A DNA stretch of 64,000 nt. It comes from Chloroflexota bacterium (GTDB lineage Bacteria > Chloroflexota > Dehalococcoidia > Lucifugimonadales > Australimonadaceae). The notes beneath the pieces are model-generated. The model was not told the origin of the DNA. It did not search any database and saw only the letters and a list, made by a program, of their open reading frames with translations. This document shows positions 49,016 to 56,893 of this stretch, one piece after another; the stretch's first letter is position 1; every line of letters begins with the position of its first letter. Both the position numbers and the translations under genes were made by a program. The stretch is from NCBI GenBank assembly GCA_028874795.1, contig JAPPHT010000070.1, forward strand, positions 70,484-134,483. Reading direction: 5' to 3'.

Positions 49016-49924
49016 CTACCGCCGCGGTTCCTCGCCGCCCTTCGGGCGGAGCTCGCCCGCGGCCCGGGTCAGAGCAGCCCCGTACAGGAAGATCATGCCG
49101 GCGACGTACCCCCACATCAGCAGCAGGACGAACGAGGAGATAGGTCCGTAGACCGCGTTCCGCTGGGCGGCCAGGCCCGTGAACCAGAAGAACAGGTGCT
49201 TGCCCGCCTCGAACAGTACGATGGCCGTCACCGCGCCGAACACCGCGTTCCTCCATTCCAGGCGGACGTTCGGCATGAGGTAATACACCAGCGCGAACAA
49301 CGTCATCGTGAAGAATGCGGGTAGCAGCGTCGAGGCGGCCCCCAGCGCAAGCAGGACAACCCCGGAGAGGCCGCCCGTGGACTCGGCTATCCCTTCGCTG
49401 AAGCGCACCGCCAGCTGGAGCGACGCCGAAACTCCGATAGACAGCAGGAACAGGAGAACGAGGGTTGTCGTCAGCGTCACCTGCAGGACGGTTATGCGGA
49501 GGACCTTCTGCGTCTCAGCGCCAAAGACCCTGTTCACCGACCGGGTCGCGGCCATGAACAGCCCGTTGGCCCCCATCACCAGGCTCACGAACGCCACCAG
49601 TCCGATCGCCAGCGAACCCCGGAGCAGGTTCTCCACGGCGTCCTGTATCAGGCTCTGCGACGTTGGGAAGTAGTAGAGGAGGGTCGCCGTCAGCGTCTCC
49701 TCGATCACCTCGGGTTCGCCGAAGACCGCTATCGTCATGATAGCCAGTGCGACCGCCGGGAGGAGCGACAGGATCGTGAAATAGGCCAGCGAGCCCGCAA
49801 GGTCGATCCCGCCTGCCTGGAGCAGGATGCGCACCGCCCTCGCGATGGCCGCGCCGCGCCACGCCCCTCTCTTCCTCGGCAACTCGCGTGATAGCCGCCG
49901 GAGCCTTGCCTGTCTGCGTTTCAA
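49016..49924 (-). CDS. YihY/BrkB family membrane protein
   Basis: A 302-residue polytopic membrane protein of the YihY/virulence factor BrkB family. About six helices are seen, with the family segment SLAYFTILSLLPAVALA near residues 44-60, then FFTMTLFALVYYLMPN and WFTGLAAQRNAVYGPISSFVLLLMWGYVAG at the C-terminal side. The function is not established. The start is TTG; the preceding AGGA is weak. It is divergent from the next gene across 104 bp. Confidence 0.88.
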   Translation of the reverse strand: MKRRQARLRRLSRELPRKRGAWRGAAIARAVRILLQAGGIDLAGSLAYFTILSLLPAVALAIMTIAVFGEPEVIEETLTATLLYYFPTSQSLIQDAVENLLRGSLAIGLVAFVSLVMGANGLFMAATRSVNRVFGAETQKVLRITVLQVTLTTTLVLLFLLSIGVSASLQLAVRFSEGIAESTGGLSGVVLLALGAASTLLPAFFTMTLFALVYYLMPNVRLEWRNAVFGAVTAIVLFEAGKHLFFWFTGLAAQRNAVYGPISSFVLLLMWGYVAGMIFLYGAALTRAAGELRPKGGEEPRR

Positions 49925-49993
49925 CCGCGGTTCCTGCTCAACTGCCTAGCTGACGCTCGATTCTACGTCTCTGCGCCTGCGAAGCGTGCCGCA

Positions 49994-50022
49994 TTGCGTT
50001 GCCTGATGTCCCCGACTATCGT
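49994..50022 (+). promoter_or_regulatory. Leaderless promoter of the NMT1-like gene
   Basis: TTGCGT (49994-49999), a 17-bp spacer and TATCGT (50017-50022), then 6 bp to the ATG at 50029. No ribosome-binding site is present. Confidence 0.6.
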
Positions 50023-50028
50023 TCCGGC

Positions 50029-50904
50029 ATGAGCACGCCGCTTCCGTGTGGATACGCCAGCGAGGGCCAGGGAGTCACGCCCCTGGCTGCCGCGCTGGAG
50101 TCCGGCGCGATGACCGAACAGGGCTTCGACGTCACGCTCGCCAAGATGGGCGACGCACATGCGGTCGTGGCCGGGCTCGCGTCGGGCGCCATCGTCTTCG
50201 GCAACCTGGCCGCGCCCGCGCTCGTGCTCGCTGCCGCGCAGGGCCGGGCCGACCTCATCTTCCTCGCAGGCGGCGTCAACCAGCAGTTCCTCGTCGGCGC
50301 TCCCGGCATGACGCTGGAATCGCTCCGAGGCCAACCCCTGGGCATGAGCCACCCCGGGGACCTCACCGATTTCCTCGGCCAGCTCACCATCGACCGCGTG
50401 CTCGGCGGTTCCGGTGAACTTCGCGCCGTGGGCGGCAGCCAGTCCCGCCTGCGGGCCGTGCTGGACGGTGAGGTCGCCGCGACGCCGCTCTCTCCGCCCA
50501 CCGCCGTGCAGGCGCGGCACGCCGGATGTCCCTGGCTGTACGACTATGCGCAGATGGACCTGAACTTCGCCATCGGCGGCATCGCGGCGACACGCTCGCT
50601 CGTCGCATCCGAGCCGGAGCTCGTGCGGCGTTTCCTCAGCGGCTACCTCGAGGGCCAGCGCCGCTACAAGCAGGACCGGGAGTTCGGCGTCGCCCTCCAC
50701 GAGAAGTACGGCGAGACCACCCGCGCGATTGCCGAGGAGACCTACGATGTCACCCACGCCGGGTTCCGGGACTTCCCCGATCCCGCCACCGACGGCATGC
50801 GCATGCTCGTCGAATTCTGGAAGAGCACCGGCGTCATCCCCGAGGCGTTTCACGCCGAGAGCGTTGTCGACTCAGGCCCTGTCACCGCGGTCTGCGGCAG
50901 GTAA
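50029..50904 (+). CDS. NMT1/SsuA-like substrate-binding protein
   Basis: A 291-residue protein of the NMT1/THI5 or sulfonate/thiamine-precursor-binding periplasmic-type fold (two-lobed). Sequence landmarks are MTEQGFDVTLAKMGDAHAVVAGLASGAIVFG (first lobe), GQPLGMSHPGDLTDF, and RFLSGYLEGQRRYKQD (second-lobe helix). It has no signal peptide, so it may be a cytoplasmic enzyme-like member rather than a transporter subunit, and no ABC permease is nearby. The start is the ATG 6 bp after the -10 box, ten codons inside a longer open frame. A 120-bp copy of its 3' end lies downstream at 51733-51853. Confidence 0.82.
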   Translation: MSTPLPCGYASEGQGVTPLAAALESGAMTEQGFDVTLAKMGDAHAVVAGLASGAIVFGNLAAPALVLAAAQGRADLIFLAGGVNQQFLVGAPGMTLESLRGQPLGMSHPGDLTDFLGQLTIDRVLGGSGELRAVGGSQSRLRAVLDGEVAATPLSPPTAVQARHAGCPWLYDYAQMDLNFAIGGIAATRSLVASEPELVRRFLSGYLEGQRRYKQDREFGVALHEKYGETTRAIAEETYDVTHAGFRDFPDPATDGMRMLVEFWKSTGVIPEAFHAESVVDSGPVTAVCGR

Positions 50905-50974
50905 GAGGCTCCAGCGCGCCTGGACTGGTTGATCTGCACCCGCGCCCCGGATGGGACAGCCTGGTCGATCGCAG

Positions 50975-51358
50975 TTACATCTGCATCATCTGGATCAGGT
51001 TGCCGCAAGTGTCGTCAAGGACCGCGATAGTGACGTTGCCCAGTTCCGTGGGCTCCATCGTAAAAGCTACGCCCAGTGACTTCAATTTCTCATACTCTGC
51101 ACGGATGTCCGTAACCCCAAAGGACGCCGCCGGGATGCCTTGGTCAAAGATCCCCTTCTGATATTCCTGTGCTACCGGATTGTCGTTCGGTTCAAGCAGG
51201 AGCTCGGTTCCATCGAGGTCATCGGGCGAGACGACGGTAAGCCACTTGAATTGCCCCACAGGCACGTCATGCTTCTTCACGAAGCCAAGGGTCTCCGTAT
51301 AGAACCTCAGGGCTTCGTCCTGGTCACTTACGAAAACACTGGTGAGTGTAATGCGCAT
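50975..51358 (-). CDS. VOC/glyoxalase family protein
   Basis: A 127-residue vicinal-oxygen-chelate protein. It starts MRITLTSVFVSDQDEALRFYTETLGF and has the second repeat ASFGVTDIRAEYEKLKSLGVAF; the strand GTELLLEPNDNP carries a Glu ligand candidate. AAGGAGG lies 7 bp before the ATG. Its codons are less GC-rich than the neighbours' and it is flanked by a duplicated gene tail, which suggests it came in as a cassette with the arsR gene that precedes it. The arsR-VOC order is common and suggests the regulator controls this gene. Confidence 0.87.
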   Translation of the reverse strand: MRITLTSVFVSDQDEALRFYTETLGFVKKHDVPVGQFKWLTVVSPDDLDGTELLLEPNDNPVAQEYQKGIFDQGIPAASFGVTDIRAEYEKLKSLGVAFTMEPTELGNVTIAVLDDTCGNLIQMMQM

Positions 51359-51385
51359 ATCTGGCCTCCTTTTCTTCTCATGGTG

Positions 51386-51658
51386 TCACTTGAGCCATCG
51401 GTCCATGACGGCCCTGAGGGGTTCATCGTTGAAGACAAGCATCCGATACTTGCCACGCTTCTCTGAGCTTACGAGCCCTGCTCTTTCCAGGATATCGATG
51501 TGCTTGGCCAGGGCCTGTCGCGAGATGGCGACTTCATACCGCATGATCAAGCGCGCTGTAAGCTCGTAGAGCGTCTGCTCGTTGCGCTCAGAGAATTCGT
51601 CCAGCATCAACCTCCGTGTTGGATCCGCGAGTGCCCTGAAGACTAGGTCTGCATGCAT
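51386..51658 (-). CDS. ArsR-family transcriptional repressor
   Basis: A 90-residue winged helix-turn-helix regulator. It starts MHADLVFRALADPTRRLML, followed by the recognition region ISRQALAKHIDILERAGLVSSEKRGKYRML. It lacks the metal-binding ELCVC motif, so it belongs to the non-metal-sensing type often paired with VOC or SRPBCC genes. The start chosen is the ATG 9 bp after the -10 box; two ATGs further upstream lie within or next to the -10 and cannot be in the mRNA. The VOC gene follows after 27 bp. Confidence 0.88.
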   Translation of the reverse strand: MHADLVFRALADPTRRLMLDEFSERNEQTLYELTARLIMRYEVAISRQALAKHIDILERAGLVSSEKRGKYRMLVFNDEPLRAVMDRWLK

Positions 51659-51667
51659 TGCACGCAT

Positions 51668-51697
51668 ATGATACGCAACCATGAGGTTGCATGTCAA
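51668..51697 (-). promoter_or_regulatory. Promoter and overlapping operator of arsR-VOC
   Basis: On the minus strand TTGACA (51697-51692), an 18-bp spacer and TATCAT (51673-51668). The spacer contains the palindrome GCAACC-ATGA-GGTTGC (51675-51690), placed to block RNA polymerase. This is the usual layout for autoregulation by a small dimeric repressor. Confidence 0.7.
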
Positions 51698-51732
51698 GGA
51701 GTGGACCTCCAGGCTGGCAGGAACTGGCCCCC

Positions 51733-51853
51733 CTGCCACTGAGGGCATGCGGATGCTCGTCGAATTCTGGAAGAGCGCCGGCGTCATCCCGGAAGCGTTC
51801 CACGTCGAGAGCGTTGTCGATTCAGGCCCCATCACCGCGCTCGGCGGCAGGTA
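51733..51853 (+). pseudogene. Duplicated 3' fragment of the NMT1-like gene
   Basis: Roughly 120 bp closely matching 50787-50904, the last 39 codons of the NMT1-like gene, through a stop codon (TAG in place of TAA). The encoded tail (MRMLVEFWKSAGVIPEAFH) is readable but has no start or body. The two copies flank the VOC-arsR cassette as imperfect direct repeats. Confidence 0.8.
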
Positions 51854-51919
51854 GCTCACGCCCCGGATTGGGATCCTGCGACGATGATCGGCTCGAACGC
51901 CGGTCGCGCCTCGCCGGTC

Positions 51920-53287
51920 CTAGTTGCCGCGGGACGCCAACAGGTCCGCGGCCTTGACTGCGGCGCTGTAGCCGCTGGACAGGGCGCCGTTGACCGACGG
52001 CACGCGCATGTAATCGCCCGCCAAGAACAGGTTGTCGATATGCCCGGCAATCTGCCCCGGGATGTTTGCCATCGCGGCGAGCATACCGGGCGTCCCCATG
52101 CACAGCGCTTCCTCCCAGCGGTACACGCGGAAGAACAGCCCCTCGTCGTCGCCCGGAAGAGCGGAGCCCGGAGGCGCGTTCCGGCGGGCGGCGCCCAGCA
52201 GCTCCCGCTTTATCTCGTCGTCGCCGAGCGGGATCAGCTCCCTGGCGCGGTCGCGCCCGATGAGCAGGTCGAGGATGCTCTTGCCCGGAGGCGCGCAGGC
52301 GGGAAGGAAGGCGCACCGGTCCAGCAGGAGCGGCGTGTCGTCGTCCTCCGGGTAGAGCGCGCCATGCCAGCCGGGAGGCAGTGGAGAGTGGTCGAGGCCT
52401 ATCACCACCCGGCAGCCGGTTGAGTAGCTCACGGCGCCGAACGCGCGGCGGGTCTCCGCCGGCAGGTCGGGGATGAGGTCCGGGACCTTCGTGCCGGGGA
52501 CAGCGCAGATGACCGCGTCCGCTTCGATGGTCTCGCCGTCCACGACGACGCTGGTCGCCGTCCCGTCTGCAACGACGATCCTCCTGACGGGGGTCGAAAC
52601 GCGGATCGCATCGGAGCAGGCGCTGGCAAGCGCCTCGCTCAGGGAGCCGATGCCTCGCTCGGGCATGTAGACCTTGCCGGAGTGCAGCATCGTTTCTCCG
52701 ATGTATGCCCGCATCAGCGCCTGGCCTGCGGGCGCTGGATCGCCCAGGATCATTTCGAGGGGCCCTCTGAGCGTCACCTGCAGGTTCTCGGGCACGCGGA
52801 GCCGCTTCAGGTAATCACCGAAGGACTCGTCGTCGTCGATCTCGGCGAGGGGGCTGTCGCCGGCGAAACTCATGTACGCCGCCTGGCGACGTATCTCCCG
52901 CATCACCCTCGAGCCAGCCCGCATACCCGAAGGTGAGAGGAAGCCCATGGTGAAGGCTGTACGCAGATGGCGTACGAAGTTCCAGAGCGATTGGTCCGGC
53001 GTCGTGGTGACCCACCGCCCGTTCCGGTAGTGGCCGAACTTCATCTTTGAAGGGACCAGGGGCAGTCCCAACTCCTCGCAAAGGCGGAACGCCGTGTCGT
53101 AGGTGGATGTGAAGACGAATGCGCCCATGTCCAGGGAGAACCCGTCCACCTTCTCGCCGCTGCCGCGTCCACCGACGCGCTCTTGAGCTTCGAGCAGGAG
53201 GGGAGTGATGCCCCGCTTCATCAGCGTGTAGGCGGCGTTGAGGCCGGCGAAGCCCCCACCGACGATGACGACCCGCTTGGTGCTCAT
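51920..53287 (-). CDS. FAD-dependent amine oxidase/desaturase family oxidoreductase
   Basis: A 455-residue flavoprotein. The dinucleotide motif VVIVGGGFAGLNAAYTLMKRG is at residues 6-26, followed by the Glu (LLEAQERVGGRG) that binds the FAD ribose. The C-terminal FAD motif is NLFLAGDYMRVPSVNGALSSG, typical of protoporphyrinogen oxidase, phytoene desaturase and amine oxidase relatives. The middle domain is not diagnostic, so the substrate is open. The ATG has GGAG 11 bp upstream; the longer open frame runs towards tRNA-Val and is not family-like. Confidence 0.85.
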   Translation of the reverse strand: MSTKRVVIVGGGFAGLNAAYTLMKRGITPLLLEAQERVGGRGSGEKVDGFSLDMGAFVFTSTYDTAFRLCEELGLPLVPSKMKFGHYRNGRWVTTTPDQSLWNFVRHLRTAFTMGFLSPSGMRAGSRVMREIRRQAAYMSFAGDSPLAEIDDDESFGDYLKRLRVPENLQVTLRGPLEMILGDPAPAGQALMRAYIGETMLHSGKVYMPERGIGSLSEALASACSDAIRVSTPVRRIVVADGTATSVVVDGETIEADAVICAVPGTKVPDLIPDLPAETRRAFGAVSYSTGCRVVIGLDHSPLPPGWHGALYPEDDDTPLLLDRCAFLPACAPPGKSILDLLIGRDRARELIPLGDDEIKRELLGAARRNAPPGSALPGDDEGLFFRVYRWEEALCMGTPGMLAAMANIPGQIAGHIDNLFLAGDYMRVPSVNGALSSGYSAAVKAADLLASRGN

Positions 53288-53356
53288 AGGCGCTGGGCTC
53301 CGTTCCCGCCACCCTCGATCCATTGCGCAGGCGTTCCGAGCGGGGAGCAGGAGTCG

Positions 53357-53433
53357 TGGTGGGCGGTAGAGGACTCGAACCTCTGGCCTCCGCGATGTCA
53401 ACGCGACGCTCTAACCAACTGAGCTAACCGCCC
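53357..53433 (-). tRNA. tRNA-Val (GAC)
   Basis: A complete 77-nt cloverleaf on the minus strand. The acceptor is GGGCGGT with ACCGCCC, the anticodon loop is TTGACAT with anticodon GAC (Val), the T-arm is AGAGG/CCTCT, and CCA is encoded. It lies between the FAD gene and the zinc-ribbon gene, whose direction is opposite. Confidence 0.95.
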
Positions 53434-53575
53434 CGTCCACCGTGCCCACGAGTATAGCACTCCGGCTGCCCGGGGTCGGGGCAGCGCCGTTGCCGCACGG
53501 GTGGCGGACGTGCCTAGTGCGAGTGTGCTACCATCGATCTTGCTGCCGCAGGCAATACGACGGAGGAGGTGGATG

Positions 53576-53782
53576 ATGGTGGAAACAGCACTGCCCGCAT
53601 GCCAGGCATGCAACGAAGGAGACCTCGTCCCGCTCTCGGACTTCGGGAGCCAGGGTGCGCCCATCCACTACAAGGCGTGGGTCTGCACCAACCCCGACTG
53701 TGGGTTCAACCTGAAGATCCGCAACGGCGACGTTTACATCAACGAGCCGATCAACAACGGCGCCCTGGCGGGCAGGCGCTAG
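53576..53782 (+). CDS. Small zinc-ribbon-like protein
   Basis: A 68-residue protein with two Cys pairs, CQAC near residue 9 and CTNPDC near residue 37, able to bind one zinc as a ribbon. The segment between reads as two strands (GAPIHYKAWV), and the end FNLKIRNGDVYI is strand-like. AGGAGG lies 6 bp before the second of two adjacent ATGs, favouring 53576. I do not recognise a named family; short zinc ribbons like this are often ribosome- or RNA-associated. A possible extended -10, TGCTACCAT, lies about 45 bp upstream. Confidence 0.75.
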   Translation: MVETALPACQACNEGDLVPLSDFGSQGAPIHYKAWVCTNPDCGFNLKIRNGDVYINEPINNGALAGRR

Positions 53783-54221
53783 CCCCCCGCTCCGTCGGGC
53801 CATTTCCCGCTCTCGGCAGATGCCTGGTCCCTTCCCCATCTCGGCAGGTGTCTGGTCCCTTCTCCCTCTCGGCAGGTGCCTGGTCCCTTCCCCTCTCGGC
53901 AGGCGCCTGGTCCCTTCCCCCTCGATGGGGGAAGGTTAGGATGGGGGTGAACGGAGTGCGGGAGTGGGGCCGGACGGGTGCCTTACTCCCCTCTCCCCAG
54001 GGGAGAGGGGCTGGGGGTGAGGGTTGATTGTCATGCTCAGCGGAGCGCAGCGGAGTCCCGCGCTTCAGCGCGCAACATCCTCTCAGGATGCCTGGTCCCC
54101 TCTCCTGAGGGAGAGGGTTAGAGCCTGCCCCGCACTTGGTGCGGGGTGAGGGCCCTGCGTGCGGCGGGGTGGAGTTCGACGGTTATGGGTTACCCAGGGC
54201 TTCTTGCAGGTGAACGCTGAC
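53783..54221. other. 439-bp repeat-only spacer before the sortase gene
   Basis: It contains four 27-28-bp tandem repeats (53811-53920), a family D palindrome (53909-53951), a family C copy (53986-54027), a family B-like copy (54027-54086) and a second family C copy (54098-54151). I see no gene in it. Confidence 0.75.
53811..53920 (+). repeat. Four tandem copies of a 28-bp unit
   Basis: TCTCGGCAGGTGCCTGGTCC followed by CTTCCCC is repeated with starts at 53811, 53839, 53867 and 53894 and a few substitutions. The copies are contiguous without unique spacers, so this is a tandem array that ends by running into the family D palindrome. Confidence 0.85.
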
Positions 54222-55010
54222 ATGGGAGGGCGCGCGTCCGTCCTTGGCGTTGCGTTGCTCGCATGCGGCGCGCTCCTGCTCGCCGCCGCCGGCGCCTACT
54301 ACGCTTACGGCGTCTTCGCCGAACGCGGGTTGGGGGACCTCACCGTGGTCGTCCCGGACCCCTCCGAAACGCTGCCGGTGATGCCGACCGCAGCCCAGGA
54401 AGGGCCGTCGCCCGCATCGCAGCAGCTCTACCCCGGATCGCTCATGCCCGCACGGCAGTGGGCGGACCCGCGCGGAGCGATCTCGCTCGGCGTGCCGGAC
54501 CTGGATGGCTTCGTGCCGCTCAGCAACGAAGGGCGGCCTCACGTCGCCGGGATCGTCGGCGGGGCGGAGCGCATAGCCATCCCGGAACTGAACGTCGACG
54601 CCGAGGTCGAGGAGCTCAGCATCATCAACCTCGCGTCGAGCGCGGAGTACGAGACTCCCGCATTCACCGTGGGGCACATCCCTACGACGCCCAATCCCGG
54701 TTCCGCGGGCAACGGATGGTACTTCGGCCACCTGGAGAACCCCCTGCAGGGCGAGGGCAACGTCTTCCTGCGCCTGCCTGAGATCGCAGACCTGCTGCGC
54801 AACGGCGACGACGTGCACGTCATCCTCACTGCCGGTGGGCGCGATTACCTCTACCTCGTGAACGAGACGAGCACCGTGCACGCCGACGATCTCACGCTCT
54901 ATCCGTCGGACGACGCCCGCGTCTCGCTCGTCACCTGCTTCCCGCGCCTCAAGTACGACCACCGCCTCATCGTTACCGCGCAGCTCGTCGCCTTCAGGGA
55001 CCTTGCATAG
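54222..55010 (+). CDS. Class D/E-like sortase
   Basis: A 262-residue membrane-anchored sortase. An N-terminal transmembrane helix (residues 6-28) is followed by a linker and the catalytic domain (about 115-262). Active-site residues are His in VGHIPTTPN or FGHLENP, Cys in SLVTCFPRL and Arg in DHRLIV, an arrangement of His-Cys-Arg. Sortases join LPXTG-type proteins to the cell wall, or polymerise pilins, outside the membrane; this suggests a single-membrane cell. No LPXTG substrate is evident in this window. The adjacent predicted selenoproteins are lipoproteins, not sortase substrates. The ribosome-binding site is weak (AGGTGA). Confidence 0.86.
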   Translation: MGGRASVLGVALLACGALLLAAAGAYYAYGVFAERGLGDLTVVVPDPSETLPVMPTAAQEGPSPASQQLYPGSLMPARQWADPRGAISLGVPDLDGFVPLSNEGRPHVAGIVGGAERIAIPELNVDAEVEELSIINLASSAEYETPAFTVGHIPTTPNPGSAGNGWYFGHLENPLQGEGNVFLRLPEIADLLRNGDDVHVILTAGGRDYLYLVNETSTVHADDLTLYPSDDARVSLVTCFPRLKYDHRLIVTAQLVAFRDLA

Positions 55011-55362
55011 CCCCCGGGAGCGGATGGGGGTGACCCGGCTGGGGAGGGTGGAGGGGCGCCCCGTCGTCATTCCCGCCTCCGCGGGAATCTCGCAGCCTCG
55101 GGGGAGGAGGGTGCTGCCTGGTCCCCTCTCCCTACAAGGGGAGAGGGTTAGAGAGAGGGTACTGCGCGGGGTGGCGCGGAGTTTGTCATGCTGAGCGCAG
55201 CGGAGCGGAGTCGAAGCATCTCTCGGGTGCTGTTGGTCCCTTCCCCCTTGATGGGGGGAAGGCTAGGATGGGAGTGAATAAGCGGGATTGGGGCCACGCG
55301 GTACGGTCATGCGGGCCGCCTTCAGAGGACCTCCACGCTGGGATGCGCGTACAATAGACGCG
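55011..55362. other. 352-bp repeat-rich spacer upstream of the first selenoprotein gene
   Basis: It contains family A (55068-55092), family C (55128-55158), family B (55194-55227) and family D (55235-55280) palindromes in a row, all facing the same way, followed by the promoter of the selenoprotein gene. I see no gene in it. Confidence 0.75.
55350..55355 (+). promoter_or_regulatory. -10 box of the first selenoprotein gene, leaderless
   Basis: TACAAT (55350-55355) with a 7-bp gap to the ATG at 55363 and no ribosome-binding site. The -35 is not clear. The spacing matches the other leaderless genes of the window. Confidence 0.5.
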
Positions 55363-56244
55363 ATGGGTACGGCACCGGGATCAGGCCTCCTCCCGCGAGT
55401 GGCAGCCGCCGCGCTGTTCGTGCTCGCGCTCGCCGCCTGCGCCAGCAACGAGGTAACCGTCGTCACCGAGCCCCCGGCGGACACGCCAACCCCCGTCCCG
55501 ACGAACACGCCCGCGCCGGTCCCGACCGACACCCCCGTCCCGCTCCCCACCAGCACGCCCACGCCTGAGCCCCTGCCTACGGATACGCCCGCTCCTGACT
55601 TGCTCGGCGACCAGCCCGCCATTGAGGGCGTGATTGCGCAGCCAACCCCAACGCCGGAGCCGCAGCCCACTCCTACGCCAACCCCCGCGCCAACGCCGAC
55701 GAACACGCCCACGACGGGAATGCTCCCGGCCGACACGCCGACGCCTGCCCCCACGGACACCCCGACTCCTGAGCCCGCTCCTGCGCCGCCTGCCGGCTGG
55801 CGCACCGACCTCGCCACCGGTCCCAACCCCGGCGACCGCGCGGTCGACGCATCGCTGACCCTCCCGGACGGCTCCACCGCCACCATCGAGTCCGCCGCCG
55901 GAGGCCGGGCCGTCATCCTCTACTTCTTCGCCACGTGGTGACCGTCCTGTAACGCCGAGTTACGGACGTTAACCAGCCTCTACAGCGACTACAGCAGCGA
56001 TGTCGAAGTCATTGCTGTCGCCTTCAACGAGGACGCTTCCAGGCTAGGCGACCACGCCGCACAGCGGGGCTACGCCGGCGTGTTCGCAGAGGGCCCCGCG
56101 TCGCTCGTCCGCGACTACAACGTCCGGCAGCAGTCGTCGTGGGTTTCCATCGGGCGCGACGGCGCCATCGTCAACAGGCGCGGCTACGGATCGGACGGCG
56201 CCTCGTTCTGGCGCGGCGTCCTGGACGCCCTCCGCGCCTCGTAA
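55363..56244 (+). CDS. Predicted selenocysteine-containing thioredoxin-like lipoprotein 1
   Basis: A 293-residue protein if TGA at 55939 is read as selenocysteine. Residues 1-25 are a lipoprotein signal (LFVLALAACASN). Residues 30-145 form a Pro/Thr-rich linker of PTPTP type. Residues 150-293 are a TlpA-like thioredoxin domain: GWRTDLATG, LTLPDGSTATIESAAGG, then YFFATW-U-PSC at residue 193, followed by ELRTLTSLYSDYSSDVEV and SIGRDGAIV. Without readthrough the protein would end exactly at the redox motif. The cis-Pro usual in thioredoxins is absent (RQQSSWVSIG). A SECIS-like hairpin follows the TGA. A second gene shows the same arrangement. The role is probably thiol redox on the outer face of the membrane. 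Confidence 0.82.
55939..55968 (+). promoter_or_regulatory. Candidate SECIS element with in-frame TGA (Sec codon), protein 1
   Basis: TGA (55939-55941) is followed at once by CGTCC (55943-55947), a bulged T (55948), GTAAC (55949-55953), loop GCCGA (55954-55958), GTTAC (55959-55963) and GGACG (55964-55968). The stem is 10 bp with a single bulged U in the 5' arm and a loop beginning with G. The loop lies 16 nt from the U of UGA. This follows the layout of bacterial SECIS elements recognised by SelB, such as that of E. coli fdhF, though the loop sequence differs. Confidence 0.65.
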
Positions 56245-56275
56245 CCCTCCCCCACCGTTCCCATGAAAGTGGCAT

Positions 56276-56385
56276 CCGTCATTCCCGCACAGGCGGGAAT
56301 CCAGAGTGACCGGGCAGGTCACGCGGCGGGGCTGGTGGGAGTGGGAGTGGTCATGCCGAGCAGAGCACAGTCCGCGCTTCAGCGC
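56276..56385 (+). repeat. 110-bp direct repeat, copy 1
   Basis: It begins with a family A palindrome and includes a CAGGTCAC palindrome and GCCGAGCAGAGCACAGTCCG. It is about 95% identical to 56581-56690. Confidence 0.85.
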
Positions 56386-56580
56386 GCAGAGAGCAGGAAC
56401 CTCGCAACCCGGCGGGGGGAGAGTGGAAGAGGCTTGTCATGTTGAGCGAAGCCAGAGGCGAAGCCGATGGCGTAGTCGAAGCATCTCTCGGGAGGCGCAC
56501 CAGCCCACTCGTTTCATTCCCTTACACGGCCCGACAGGGTCGCGGGCCATCCCTGCGAAGAGAAGGAACCTCGCCCCCGT

Positions 56581-56690
56581 CCGTCGTTCCCGCACAGGCG
56601 GGAATCCAGAGTGACCGGGCAGGTCACACGGTGGGGCTGCTGGGAGTGGGAGTGGTCATGCCGAGCAGAGCACAGTCCGCGCTTCATCGC
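56581..56690 (+). repeat. 110-bp direct repeat, copy 2
   Basis: A second copy of the 110-bp unit in the same orientation, 305 bp after the first. Confidence 0.85.
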
Positions 56691-56893
56691 ACGCGGGCAG
56701 CAGAACCTCGCCTTCCATCTCTCCTGAGGGAGAGAGCCTGCCCTGAGCTTGCCGAACGGGTCGACGCGCTTGCGCGGCGGGTGAGGGCCCTTGGGGGTGG
56801 TGCTGGGCATGGCGTCTCCTTTGTCCCCCCCCCCCCGCCCGCATTGACACCCCATCCCTGGCAAGCCTAGCCTTACCCGGAGCGTTCCCCAGC

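Larger units (their letters stand above)
56245..56893. other. 649-bp repeat-only spacer between the two selenoprotein genes
   Basis: It holds two 110-bp direct repeats (56276-56385 and 56581-56690), a family B copy (56434-56492), a family C relative (56718-56790) and a run of 12 C near 56824. The two long repeats differ at only five of 110 positions. A module also present near 57640 (TTCCCTTACACGRCCCGACAGG) occurs between them at about 56517. I see no coding frame. Confidence 0.75.

Noticed and set aside
53811-53920. CRISPR array
   Set aside because: The repeats are contiguous with no unique spacers and there are no cas genes.
55288-55941. Treating the first lipoprotein as a complete 192-residue gene ending at TGA
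   Set aside because: The stop falls inside the redox motif, the downstream frame is thioredoxin-like and intact, and a paralogue shows the same TGA. A truncated protein would have no active site.
56824-56838. Run of 12 C as a phase-variation tract
   Set aside because: It lies in noncoding repeat sequence about 60 bp before the ATG and not in a gene or between -35 and -10; its length may also be a sequencing artefact.
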